Position numbers and translations under genes: made by a program. From Rhizopus sp. PT2906 (lineage: Eukaryota > Mucoromycota > Mucoromycetes > Mucorales > Rhizopodaceae), in contig JAMYHX010000410.1 of NCBI GenBank assembly GCA_025529335.1, positions 1-39,256 on the forward strand: a DNA stretch of 39,256 bases. Reading direction: 5' to 3'. The first letter of the stretch is position 1. Each line of letters starts with the position of its first letter. Under the pieces are notes generated by a model. The model had not been told where the DNA came from and ran no database searches. It saw only the letters and a list, made by a program, of their open reading frames with translations. Of this stretch, positions 1 through 10,731 are shown in pieces.

Positions 1-1699
1 TTCCATATATAGAAAAATGAGGCATTCGCCTCACCACGCCATCATTTAAGGTTTGAAGAGGCTTTTCTTTTTTTTTTCTTATTGTTATTTTTTTTCCAGC
101 CAAGCACACACTGATAATCAAACTTCTTTATGCATCAATGTGTGTGTCTATGTGCGTAGGCGTGCGGGGCTGAATTACTTCAATAAAAATTCAGCCAGAG
201 AAAAAAAAAAGACTTCGTTAAACGGAAGTGTGCTAAATAGTTGACACCAAAGCAACTTTTTTTTTCTTATTGCCTTAGAATGCCCTTCTGTCTAACTTGT
301 ATTCTCAGCCTCCCCTCACTATTCCTTCAATGGTTAGAAAAGAGAGCTAGTTGAAATTAACAAAAAAAAAGATCTTCACACAATAAAAGAGTATGTTTAT
401 CTTTTTATTAGTATTTGTAGTTTCTTTTGTCTGGCTGCATCTATTTTTTTTTCTTTGTGAGAAGGCCACGTTGCCATGGAGAGTAACACGAAATGCTTCA
501 GAAATCACTTACTGTGTTATACTGAGTAAGCCGGAGTTGAATCCATCATAACAAAAACCCCATCTTGATTAGAAAAACGAGAAACGAGAAAAGAACATGC
601 AAGGAATACCATAGAGATATACTCGTTATCTTTGGTTATCGCTCTTTTAATAATAAAATGATTTACACAACTTATTCCAAGCTAATCATTTAAAAAAAAT
701 GAAAATGTATCTAAACATTTGAGAGAGAATGTATGCATCTCCATTAAAGTTAGTATAGCTATTAATAAACTAGACTTGTCGCCACTTTATTTTTCACGGA
801 CTTTACCGGGCTTATGAAGAAAAGAGGAGTAAGAAGAAAAGTATGTCACAAAGACTCTTGATAATGAAAAAGTGTTTTCAAGCCTGTCAATACCGTCTTA
901 CTTTATGAGCTATCAACCATATATCCATTAACCTTTCTGTCATGTGTACACTATTCTTTTATCTCCCAAGCCGCAGTTACTTTATACAATTGCTACTGCC
1001 TGCGCAGGAATGCAGCGAAATGACATGAAAAAGTGGATCATGTGTAACCACCGTGCCAGGTACGCTTTAGATACAAGAATTGCAAGTTGAAACAAAGAAA
1101 ATAATTCTGAAAAGGAAAAAACAGAGTTTCAAATAAAAATCAAAACCTGTTCCCTTCACGATACATTTGATCTCATAAAAGGGAAAGAGTGACGCCATCT
1201 GTTGGATAATAGGGAATGCATACAAAAGACTATCTATTCATGTGGCTTTACTATTTTTTTTATATACCTCTGACAAGAAGACGGAGGGAGAGATGGAGCA
1301 TCTTGGCGACTTAAATATAGCACTTCTAAATATTACTACTAATGCCTGCTTAAAAGGATCATATTTATTTTTAGCTGACGAATTAGACACACATTTCTTG
1401 GATTTGTGTAAGACTTGAAGCATTTGTCTGGGTCATATGAATGCAAGCAAAGTCAAAAAGAGAGCATCATTCGTGTTACCCGCTATCGGGATTGAATTGG
1501 TCACACTTGTCTTTTGAAATTCATATATAAACCCATCATCCCTTGACACTCTCCCTTTTTTTTTCTTCATAATATATAAATATATTACCCTCCTGTCTAT
1601 TATACATATACTTATATACATATCTTCTTTTATACACATATTGACACTTTTATATACATATCAATAACACCATATATATAAACACACATCTATATAACA
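1..1699. other. intergenic, AT-rich, no supported gene
   Basis: No coding frame with convincing composition was found. The short open frames here are isolated, lysine/phenylalanine-rich and lack splice partners. The last 150 bases are pyrimidine- and TATA-rich and end just before the zinc-finger start codon at 1700, so the right part probably holds the promoter and leader of that gene. Confidence 0.6.
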
Positions 1700-2581
1700 A
1701 TGAACTCTACACTCTATCCATCCACCAACGTTTTATCTGCCTTCTCATCTCCTGATCAACATCAAGGATACTTTACATCATTACACCAATTGGACTCTTC
1801 CTTACTCGATTTCTTCCCTGACACCAAGATGGATTCCAACTTTTATCCTAGTCCATGCGATTCTCCCATGGGCAATGAAATGGGCCTTTTGACACCTACC
1901 TCAAGCGAATTCCCTACCTTTAATGTTGCCGGTGGGTTTGACTCTCAAATGCTCATGGTACCCCCTCTTGAACAATTCAAGCCCATGGAGAAGCCTATGG
2001 AAATCAAGCTCCCTGATATTGATTACCTTGACCAGTTCATTGCCCAGCATGAAGCCGCTCTCTACTGCCCTGAACTAGAAGAAGACAAAGCATGGCCTCA
2101 AGTATCTCGTTGTACATCACCTGAGCCCTTATCGGATGAGCCCACGGAAGTGATTATCCTCCAGGATAAGAAATCCAACCGCATTACAAAAGCCCCAGGT
2201 CGACGCGGTCGTACCAAGAGCGTCAAGAACAAGCCAAAGACGGTTGAAGCTAAATCTGAAACAGAAGAAGCCAAGCCTAAGCCTAAGCGTGGTCCTCTCG
2301 AGGGTGTTCTCTATGTCTGTCAACACGATGGCTGTGGCCGATCCTTCACTCGTCCTTATAACTTGACCTCCCATATGCGCACTCACACATCTGAACGACC
2401 TTATGCCTGCTCCCACTGTGGTCGACGATTTGCTAGACAACACGACCGCAACAGACACGAGAAGTTACATTGGGGTATCCGTCCTTACGCTTGTCATCAT
2501 TGTCACAAGTCGTTTGCTCGTATGGATGCTCTGAACAGACATCTCAGAATGGAAAATGGCTGCACTGCCATTCATGTATAA
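1700..2581 (+). CDS. C2H2 zinc-finger transcription factor, Crz1-like
   Basis: Single exon, 293 aa, probably a nuclear DNA-binding regulator. The first ~200 residues are a Ser/Pro-rich, presumably disordered region, followed by a basic stretch rich in Lys/Arg at ~165-200. Three zinc fingers then fill ~205-288: the first with a CX4C pair (CQHDGC), the second with CX2C (CSHC), and the third with CX2C but ending in His-X6-Cys instead of two histidines. The phrases FTRPYNLTSHMRTHT and FARQHDRNRHEKLH are characteristic of the fungal Crz1/CrzA family, the calcineurin-dephosphorylated calcium-response factors. No clear PxIxIT calcineurin-docking motif was recognised, so calcium control is inference from the fingers only. 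The start is the first ATG in the frame, after a long AT/pyrimidine-rich leader. It has unusually long non-coding flanks on both sides. Confidence 0.9.
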   Translation: MNSTLYPSTNVLSAFSSPDQHQGYFTSLHQLDSSLLDFFPDTKMDSNFYPSPCDSPMGNEMGLLTPTSSEFPTFNVAGGFDSQMLMVPPLEQFKPMEKPMEIKLPDIDYLDQFIAQHEAALYCPELEEDKAWPQVSRCTSPEPLSDEPTEVIILQDKKSNRITKAPGRRGRTKSVKNKPKTVEAKSETEEAKPKPKRGPLEGVLYVCQHDGCGRSFTRPYNLTSHMRTHTSERPYACSHCGRRFARQHDRNRHEKLHWGIRPYACHHCHKSFARMDALNRHLRMENGCTAIHV

Positions 2582-3868
2582 ATTGTTACTCTTTTGCATA
2601 TTGGTATTTATTGTATTTTTATTTGGAAACAACACACATATTTCTTATACCTTATCCCCTCTCTCTTATCTTCACATTTTTATATATATCTCTCTTTTTA
2701 TATTCTTAGTCTGCATTCCTTGTAAATAATAATAAAAAAAACTTTACTTTTTTGTTCCTTAATCGATTTCTAGTGTCCTATTTTTTGCAGTCAAGTTGTA
2801 CAAATGGCTCTTTCAAACAGTGCTTCAATTGAGGCTGCTGTGGTGGCTGTAAAAAAAAAAATAACAGCTGATGCCAAGTGTGGCTATGAAAAATAAAAAT
2901 AAAAATACAGCGAAGATATTTTACTATCAATGGTTTAACAGAGCTTAGTTTCCATTGATACCTCACAACCGACATCTAATGAAAGGAACGTAAAGCATCA
3001 GAATAATGCCAAATAAACACATTGTAAAAATATTCATTGAAACAGTTGTTGCTCTGAGAGTGCACGCTCAAGGTTAATATCGAAATACTTTGGTCTTCAC
3101 TGTTTTTGTAAATGTTAATCACAAGTAATCATACTACAAGCTGCATAAGGTTCAATTATAATAATTAACTCAACTCCATTTAATTCAAAAGGACGATGTT
3201 CCATCTGGAGGAGAGTGATGACGTATTTGATGGGATAATCATTATAATACTCTATATCTTGCAGTAGAGCATACATTCTACTTTACATTCCTCTGTCGCA
3301 TCTGACAAGAATAACTTATAACAATAGCAATAATAACATCAGCATAAATAATCACGTTGACCACATTAATATAAATAGCAGTCATAGATTCTCTACCCCT
3401 ATAAAACGCTTACGCGTCTAATTTAACAACATTCAGCTCTTCTTTTTATAAAGAATGTAATTCGCAAGTCATCGACTTAATAGCCTTTTTACAATAGCAC
3501 TAAAGCTGAATACAACGAAGACAACGATTTCTCACCAGCGAACTCATTGTCATGTGAAAGTAATAATATTATGTATTCAGCTGCATCGTTTGTAATCAGA
3601 TCATTTGCATATCAAGAAATTCAGCTAAAGCAAATAAAAAAGCTGCTGCCGAAAGTGCTAGCTTAGGATGACTCATCTCTTACCTCTGCCAGTAAGCTCA
3701 TTAAGAAATACCTAGTCTTTCCAAAACAAGCATCAAAGCTCTTCTTTTTCTTTGGCTCCACCCAAAGAAACAAAAAAAGGAGCTGATTGAAATTTATAAC
3801 TCACTTGCTGGCGCCTTAAAAAACTTTAACATCAAGAATATTAAATTAACCAAAAAACGATACAAAGC

Positions 3869-3890
3869 AAAAAAAAAAAAAAAAAAAAAA
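3869..3890. repeat. poly-A homopolymer, 22 bases
   Basis: An uninterrupted A run in intergenic DNA. The length is prone to assembly error. Confidence 0.9.
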
Positions 3891-4924
3891 TAATACTATA
3901 AACCTTCAATATGCAAATAAAAATCAATCCATATCGTATTTCCCTAAACATCAATGTAAATAGCACCATTTTTAGGACAATTCGGTTTAACCTATTGTGA
4001 CCTTTCTATTTCTTCAAAAGAACAAAATCTCTGCACGCAAAGGGACAAACGATTTTTTATTTTAATACATTCGTTTTTAGTAAAGTGACATTTACTTTTG
4101 GTTCAAGGACTTTTAATTTTTTCAAAGTGACAAAATTTACCGTTTTCACTGTATACATGATGGAGTGCTTGGATAAAAGCAGATCGTCTAGCGACTATAA
4201 AAGGAAAATTCTTGATCCCATATGCATAGAAAAGTCAAAAAGATGATATTGGAATCCCCTCCCAAAAAAAAATTTTTTTAAATGAATGCTTGTAAATTGA
4301 AATGCCGGTCTCATCATCACTTTCTTCTTTATAGAGGTTATGAAAGGGGAAAGTATTTTATAAAGAGGATGCCTTTTGTGGATCTCATAGTCTTACGTAA
4401 GCCATTCGCTTAATTCCATCATTTAGGTCCTTTAGTAACAAACAAAGAAATCGCTGACAATAAAAGTTCTTGCAGCTGGTGAGAAAGATAGATCTATCAA
4501 CGTCACCCCTCTTTGGGCAATCAGAGTAGTAACACAATTGAACATCGATATCGTACCCAAGAGATGATAACTGGGAAAAAGATTATGAGCACAGGGTTGT
4601 ACCTGTAACACTGCTCTCTTTGGATATCAAGATCCAAAAAGATATTTGCATAAAAAAAGAGCGGTATGAGTATCCTCTTATACCTGTTTCCTTGTAGACT
4701 TAATTTTCCGCGCTTATTATCAATAAATCCGATAAATTACGCGCAAAGAATGATAGCGTAAGTTAAATAGGCAGGCTAGTAACAAGATACACTCCGCTCG
4801 TCATTCTTTAGATATCATAAAGAAGGTTATCTATTACTATTATCTTTCTTTAAAGACATCATAAAGACTAAAGACTTTTTCTATTATTTATGTTGAATCA
4901 AAGAGAGAGAGAAGAAAAAAACCA

Positions 4925-4944
4925 AGAGAGAGAGAGAGAGAGAG
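4925..4944. repeat. (AG)10 microsatellite
   Basis: Uninterrupted AG dinucleotides, with a shorter AG run just before at 4902-4911. Confidence 0.9.
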
Positions 4945-5878
4945 GGAAAGAGTTCCTTAAATACATTTTAAATTAAGATTAAAGTTTATGCACGTCTAAA
5001 AAGAACAATTTGGAGCCATTTCTTTGATCTAGCGCAACTCCGCTGAGTTCGGGACAAAGCTCTAGATGCAAAAGGAAGGAGGGGAGAATGGCTCATTTAT
5101 GGTAAGCTTATCACGATTACTTCACAGGCACATTATTACCAAGGTACCGCATCAGCAAATGAAATGCATCTAAAGTAAAGAGCTGTTTTACAACAAACAT
5201 ATGACTGCCCGTCGTCTTCTTTCTGCGGGAATACAAATGAAGGAACGGGATGTCAGGCCATGTCAAAGGGATCATTAGGCAATTCTGCTTGCCTTCCTTT
5301 TAGTTATTTCTATTGGCTGATGTAGATAGTCGTCAGACTTGAACTATTCCGCAAAGGAGAAATCGCTTTCTTGTTTGAACTCAGTATAATAGATCTGTTA
5401 TAAAAATTTTTCAAAAAAAAAAAGAAGCCGGCCTGAGCTCTCCATAACAACAAGTGGAAAAAGAAGAGGGATAGCTATGGCTGCATGAGATAGCAGATGA
5501 TATCAGAGAACATAATCATCGAATGACTCTTGAACCGCAACTGATCCGGTGTCAATGTTCTTCTTCATTTTACCCCTTTTCTTGCTCATCCTCCTCTTTT
5601 CTCTCTATCATAAAAGTAGTTACACCACAGACTCATTTTAACAACCGTAGCACAGCAGCCGTGCATGAGAAAAAGTAAAAGCCTTCATCCTTCATGTTTG
5701 AATGTTCATTGGTTCAAGTATTTGACATCTTTTCAACAGATCTTTAAATTCTCTCTCTTTTTTTCTTATTTCTTTTTCATATCTTTATATCTCTTTCTCC
5801 ACTTCTTTCACCCTTTTTTATTTTTACCCACACCAGTCCTTCTTTTAAAACACTACCGACATTCAATCCTTATCAACA

Positions 5879-6945
5879 ATGAACAAACTTCAATGGTCCA
5901 CTGAATATCTCACCAACGAATATCCTACTCAACCTTATCCCGTCCCTTCAAAACTTGATCAAACGGGTTTGATGTATCCTGGTAAGTTTTTTTTTTTTTT
6001 TTGGTGTGTTTCATAAAACTAAATTGTGTTTGGATAGTATCTCCCTTTTATGCGTCTACAGTCACTACTTCACCTTCGTCCTCGCCTTTGTCCTCCAGTA
6101 GTGGCACCATGTATGGACCTGAGCCATTTGTTGCCTCCAGTCCTCCTTTTGTAGGTAGCCCCGACAGCTTAATGTCTGGATTTGCTTCAGCACCCATCTA
6201 CCATCCTCCCCCTCTTGTTCAATCTACTTCTAGCTCCACCATGAGTAGTACAAGCAGCGCTTATCTTAATGAAACGATTGCCAAGGCCTCTGCTTTACCT
6301 GAATCCTTTTATCCCGAGTTCCTTCAATACTCTAAAGAATCATTTGAACAGCAAGCCGATGCTACTGATAGCAATAACTGTTCTCGTAAGCAAAGTACTT
6401 CCAAGAAGCGTGCTAGAGAAGAAGATAACAAGAAAGAGGAAATGAGTGACAAGCGCTCCCGTAAGCAAAAGTCAGAGTAAGTATACTTTTTCTTTTGTAT
6501 TCTGTGTACTCATTGCGTGTTTGCACACAGCCAAGATAGCACGGATACCAATGTTAGTGAGCTTCGACGCCAAATCCACATTCAATCGGAGCAAAAGCGC
6601 CGGGCTCAAATTAAAGATGGTTTTGAGGATTTACGTAGTGAGTTGCCTGCTTGCTTAAATAAGAAGATGAGCAAAGTCACTTTGTTACATCGAAGTAAGT
6701 ATATAAACAAATGATGAGAATGCAGAGCTCTAACATCTGTCATAGCTGTTCAACATATTCAACATTTAAAGAGTACCCAAATGACAATTTTGGCTGAGCT
6801 CGAACGTCTCGTTCAAGAAAATGAACAACTCAGAAGGTAATTGTGATTGGGATACTATTTCTGCAAGTATATTAACCCGTTTTTTTTTAGTTTCCAGCAA
6901 AGCGTATTACAAAAGCAAGCTCTTGAAAACATGTACTCCATGTAA
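5879..6945 (+). CDS. bHLH-leucine-zipper transcription factor, Mlx-like
   Basis: Proposed exons: 5879-5981, 6038-6477, 6562-6694, 6746-6836 and 6891-6945, giving 273 aa. The N-terminal half is Ser/Thr/Pro-rich. A Lys/Arg-rich stretch then leads into a basic helix-loop-helix domain. The basic region and helix 1 read HIQSEQKRRAQIKDGFEDLR, and helix 2 runs from KMSKVTLL to VQHIQHLK. A short leucine-zipper-like heptad segment (ILAELERLVQENEQL) follows near the C terminus. The His-Glu-Arg pattern of the basic region fits E-box (CACGTG-type) binding as a dimer, and the domain resembles Mlx/Mondo-type proteins. Introns are 51-84 nt. The exon 2/3 junction is uncertain: the strongest acceptor (AG at 6529-6530) is out of phase with the strong donor GTAAGT at 6478, so I used AG at 6560-6561, which keeps the frame. 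An upstream ATG at 5665 opens an out-of-frame ORF overlapping this start. Confidence 0.85.
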
Positions 6946-7529
6946 TCTATCTTGCCACATCCGACTCTATGAATACCTTTGCATTCTCTTTATATATTGA
7001 ATACCCCCCTTATTTAAGAGCACAACAGTATAACATTTCTTTCTCTTTATGGAGAAAGAAAAAAAAGTCAAGCTTGCATTTACCACTAATATCAGCACCT
7101 TTATATATATGTGTATATGTATACTTATATACCCATTTCTTTTATTATTACCACACTAATATAGAAGCAACAACAATTTCCCACCTATGTAATTTAATAA
7201 ATCTATGAAATCTTTACAATCTTTGATATGAACCAAAAATAACTTTTTCGTATTTTTTGGGTGGTTGATTTTATTGATAGTGTATACTTTAGGGTAACCT
7301 TGTGGGCAACACAGTGCAACCTCCCCCCGCAGTGTTCCCTTGATTCTTAAAATGACTGAATGCCCCTTTTTAATACCTTGTTTTCATTTGAATTACGATT
7401 ATCTTTCTTTATATATATGCAAATAAAAAAAAAAGAGCTATTTATTGTCGAAAAGAAGAAGGAGAGAATGGGGAGGTACACATACATAAACATTAAGGTA
7501 TACTTTGTATTTTTTTAAAATACAACTAA
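6946..7529. other. 3' flanks of two convergent genes
   Basis: About 580 bp between the bHLH stop and the syntaxin stop. It is AT-rich with no supported coding frame and presumably holds the two 3' untranslated regions. Confidence 0.6.
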
Positions 7530-8465
7530 TTACTGTGACTGACTGTTGTTGTTATGGCTAGGAGCAAATTTGACAGCGAGAACAATGATAATAATAATGA
7601 TAATGACAAGGAAGATACCCAAACAGATAAACTTGTTTCTACGTGTAGACAAGGCCGATTTCTTGGCCTTTTCGATATACTGAGTACCTGCTTCTAACTG
7701 ATTGTTTGTTTCGATTGCACTTGTCTCGATCTGATCCAAAACCTTGGCTTGACTTTCGAGCATCGACTGCATTTCCTCAAAGAGAACAGACAGTTCCTGG
7801 ACACTCTTGGCCAAACGACGAATATCCTCATGACGTTCCTGAACGGCATCCAACGTGTTTTGTGCCTGCTGGCGTCTATACTCACCACCGACGGACTGCA
7901 TGAGTTGCTGGGCAAAGACAGCACCTCGTCCTTGCTCGGCTTGAGCGATAGCTTGTTCAATTTCTTGAGGTGTTGCATTAGGATTAGCAATCTTGATCTG
8001 ACGCTCGAGTTGCTGACTCTCTGCCTTTTGAAAATCAATGGCTACTCGACGATGATGTTCGATAGCGTCCATGAATTGCTTGGTCACCGCACTGAATGTG
8101 TTCTTACGCATTGCAAGGTCGGTGTGACGAGACGTGGGTTCGATTTCCTTGAGTCGCTGTTTGACTTGAGTCATCAAGTTTTGTGTCTCGGTCGAGAGAT
8201 CGTCTACGGCTTGTCGATTGCGTGCAAGATCAGATGCGTCTGCTGTTTGAAGCATACTCGTTTGATAAGACTTTATACGGTCGACATTATGATTGATTTG
8301 TGTGATACTTTCTTTGATGTGTGATATTTGGTCAAGAAAACCTTGGACACTGCTGATGTCTCCTTGAGTTGATAACAAAGGACGCATCTCGTATCCACTT
8401 TGCTGTTGTTGTGGCACTCCATGGTTTGTGTTGCTATGAAGTTCAGCAAGTCTATTCACACTCAT
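7530..8465 (-). CDS. Qa-SNARE, plasma-membrane syntaxin (Sso1/2-like)
   Basis: Single exon, 311 aa. The product is a t-SNARE that pairs with Sec9/SNAP-25-type and synaptobrevin partners to fuse secretory vesicles with the plasma membrane. An N-terminal Gln-rich tail is followed by the Habc three-helix bundle (~35-160), then the SNARE helix at ~205-265. The zero-layer glutamine is expected in the segment MLESQAKVLDQIE, which aligns with the syntaxin-1 VESQGEMID region. A C-terminal Ile-rich membrane anchor lies at ~280-302 with a short polar tail, the usual tail-anchored topology. Length is normal for Sso proteins. It lies 116 bp downstream of the J-domain gene on the same strand. Confidence 0.95.
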   Translation of the reverse strand: MSVNRLAELHSNTNHGVPQQQQSGYEMRPLLSTQGDISSVQGFLDQISHIKESITQINHNVDRIKSYQTSMLQTADASDLARNRQAVDDLSTETQNLMTQVKQRLKEIEPTSRHTDLAMRKNTFSAVTKQFMDAIEHHRRVAIDFQKAESQQLERQIKIANPNATPQEIEQAIAQAEQGRGAVFAQQLMQSVGGEYRRQQAQNTLDAVQERHEDIRRLAKSVQELSVLFEEMQSMLESQAKVLDQIETSAIETNNQLEAGTQYIEKAKKSALSTRRNKFICLGIFLVIIIIIIIVLAVKFAPSHNNNSQSQ

Positions 8466-8581
8466 AATAATAACAAAAGTAAGAAAAAGGAAAGAAGAAA
8501 GAAATAAAAAAGGGGGGCTTCAAAAATATATATAAAATGAGGCTCATCCACCAATGAAAATCATATTTATTTTAATCAGTT

Positions 8582-9694
8582 TCACCAAGACTTTGTAAAC
8601 CTTTCACCACTTTCCAAGAGGCCGACAGCCAATTTTAAGGCAGACTCAATATTTTGATTCAGTATGCCTTGGTGTTCGTCCCTTCTCGTCTGTGAATCTT
8701 CCAGTAACTGTTTTTGTTGCTTTGAGTGGGTATTGATGATGATGGGTAACTGTAGTAGAACTTTGCATATAGTAATAGATAGTTGCATACGTTTCCATAC
8801 TGCAAAATAGGATAGTTGTCTTAGTTCTTGTTGTAATTCATATAGTCTCATCAGTTCAAACTGTATAACTTTGTAATATTGGTGAGTGGCTAACAAGAGA
8901 TGAGTCATTGAAAGGGATGAAGGGGGTAGGTTATGTACACTGAAATAATTCTCTCATCTTTCGAAAAGCAAGTTCAATATGAAGTATAGCATCCTCTGTG
9001 ATGTGCATACCAGGATTTGTTTCGTTCAACGCATCTGAAGAATCATATGATAAGCATTTTTAGTATGATTTTTTTTTTCTCTCTTTTTTTTTTTTTACGT
9101 ATAAAGGCTCTTAGTGTTTGAAATTCCCCTTCGAGCATTTCATTAAATAACTAGTTATAGAAAAGATAAGCATCCATCAAAAAGTATATCTACTTTACCT
9201 GATGTAAAACTCGTTGTAATGTATCGTTTGAATGATTATCATCGGATGTAAAGGATGATGATGTATAGGGAATTCCTTTTTGTTTAGATAAATCGTAAAC
9301 TAACTTGGTTGATGGGTTGATTAAGGTTTCGTAGGCAATAGATAAGACTTTTATATATAAAATAAGAGGGAGGACCTTGGTGCATATATTAATTTCAACT
9401 TACTTTGAAAGCTTTCTGTTGCTCGAGGATAAGAGGGTACAAATTTATCTGGATGACAGACTCTACTTTTCTGTTATATATATCGTCAGCCCACACATGC
9501 ATAGAGTGTTTATGTATGTATACTTTGATATAAGCTCTTCTTATTTCCTCTGATGTAGCATTCCTTTTAATTCCAAGGACATGATAATAATCTGACGCAG
9601 ATAAGATCTCTTCTACATAACGATATTTGTCTTCCTTTTGTTGTTGTTGTTGTTGTTGTTGTTGCGGCGGCTGACTCTTATTGATAAATGGCAT
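8582..9694 (-). CDS. J-domain (DnaJ/Hsp40) co-chaperone, class C type
   Basis: Six exons on the minus strand: 9524-9694, 9404-9470, 9199-9347, 9099-9150, 8939-9034 and 8582-8889, giving 280 aa with all phases consistent. A poly-Gln stretch (Q9, encoded by a TTG/CAA repeat) precedes the J domain at ~34-100: DYYHVLGIKRNATSEEIRRA, then the HPD motif at ~62-64, then ILSIAYETLINPSTKLVYD. HPD is the residue triplet that stimulates Hsp70 ATPase. There is no Gly/Phe-rich or zinc-finger region, so it is a class C J protein. The C-terminal half is helical with LYELQQELRQLSYF and LAVGLLESGERF, which I cannot assign to a named family; its client and location are unknown. The last intron uses a GTACAT donor (8890-8938), a weaker choice but the one that keeps the frame. 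Confidence 0.85.
9638..9664. repeat. (TTG)9 trinucleotide repeat inside the J-protein gene
   Basis: A perfect TTG run on the plus strand encodes nine glutamines near the N terminus of the J-domain protein. Length polymorphism between strains would be expected. Confidence 0.85.
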
Positions 9695-9838
9695 GAATTT
9701 GGATAAGTAAAAGAAAAAGACATTTAAAAAGAGAGAAAAAACAGAAAAAAAGAGGGTTGTTTAAGGACAAAGAGAATAACATGTGAAAATAGAATGTTGA
9801 TACAAATTTACTATAAACAAAAAAAAAGGACAAGAAAA

Positions 9839-10584
9839 TTAAATCTTTTGCATAGCAGCAACATCGACGGATTGAACATAGTCTTCCAAAGCAGTGATTT
9901 GGTCAGTCAAGTCATCCAACATGACCTTATCATCTTCAACAACACAGTTGATTTGAAGCTTTCTGATACCGTAACCAATAGGGACAAGTTGGTGACCACC
10001 CCAGAGGAGACCATCCATGGCGATTTCCTTGACACTCTTTGTCATGGCATCCATATCAGTTTCATCATCCCAAGGCTTGATTTCAAGAGTGATGGTGGTC
10101 TTTGCAATAGGCTTGGGCTTGGCAGCCTTCTTAGCATTGTATTCAGCAAGACGTTGAGCCTTGATTTTTTCAGCTTCTTCATCAACTTCTTCATCATCAG
10201 AGCCGAAAAGATCAATGTCATCTTCATCTTCAGCGGCGGCGGCAGGGGCAGCAGCAGGAGCAGCACCTTCCCTAGAGTAGAATGTTTAATCAATCATGCT
10301 GCTATATTTGTTTTTCATAAAGATATTTACTTGGCAGCTAAACCCTTGACAGCAGCAATGTGAGAGTACCATCTGGCCAAGTGAGGGTAAGCTTCAGCAG
10401 AGACACCTTCAGTCAAGGCATTGAAGACGGCGACATCAGCATCAGAAGCTTCGACACTATAAATGACATTAGATCCATTCCCTTATCTCCTATTTTAATT
10501 GTTTTACCCCTTAACGTAAGAGACGTTTTCAAAGTAGCTATCGAGAATCTTATAGGCCAAAGGAGCTTCAAGAGTGAAAGACAT
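9839..10584 (-). CDS. EFB1: translation elongation factor 1-beta (eEF1B alpha)
   Basis: Three exons: 10508-10584, 10331-10456 and 9839-10271, giving 211 aa. It is the guanine-nucleotide exchange factor that reloads eEF1A with GTP in the cytosol. The N-terminal part (starting MSFTLEAPLAYKILDSYF) resembles the GST-C-like domain. It is followed by an Ala/Glu/Asp-rich linker with the acidic DDIDLFGSDDEE motif typical of the family (CK2-type site). The C-terminal catalytic GEF domain runs from SITLEIKPWD-like TTITLEIKPWDDETD to the end, including LWGGHQLVPIGYGIRKLQI and the final AAMQKI. Length is close to yeast Efb1 (about 206 aa). It sits in the same-strand run between the threonine deaminase and J-protein genes. 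Confidence 0.96.
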
Positions 10585-10731
10585 TTTGTGTTGTTAAAGA
10601 AGAAAGAAAAAGAAAGCGAACCAGAAGGGCTCAAAAAAATTTTTTTGCTGGAAATTTTGTCACACAGACTTTAAAGCAGAAACATAAATAAAGCATTGTC
10701 TAAGCCACTGTATTTATTTATTTATTTTTTT

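Larger units (their letters stand above)
2582..5878. other. long intergenic region between two transcription-factor genes
   Basis: About 3.3 kb without a supported gene. It contains a 22-base poly-A run (3869-3890), an AG dinucleotide repeat (4925-4944) and the pyrimidine-rich leader of the bHLH gene (from ~5560). No transposon ends, long repeats or coding composition were recognised. Both flanking genes are on the plus strand, so most of this could be the bHLH gene's upstream regulatory DNA. Confidence 0.5.

Noticed and set aside
1238..1639. Two minus-strand frames of 61 and 68 codons
   Set aside because: Basic, low-information sequences in the zinc-finger gene's upstream DNA without other support.
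7749..8324. 191-codon plus-strand open frame
   Set aside because: It lies entirely antisense to the syntaxin coding sequence, which has a complete SNARE protein; a shadow frame.
9794..10363. 189-codon plus-strand open frame
   Set aside because: Antisense across eEF1B exons and an intron; no motif.
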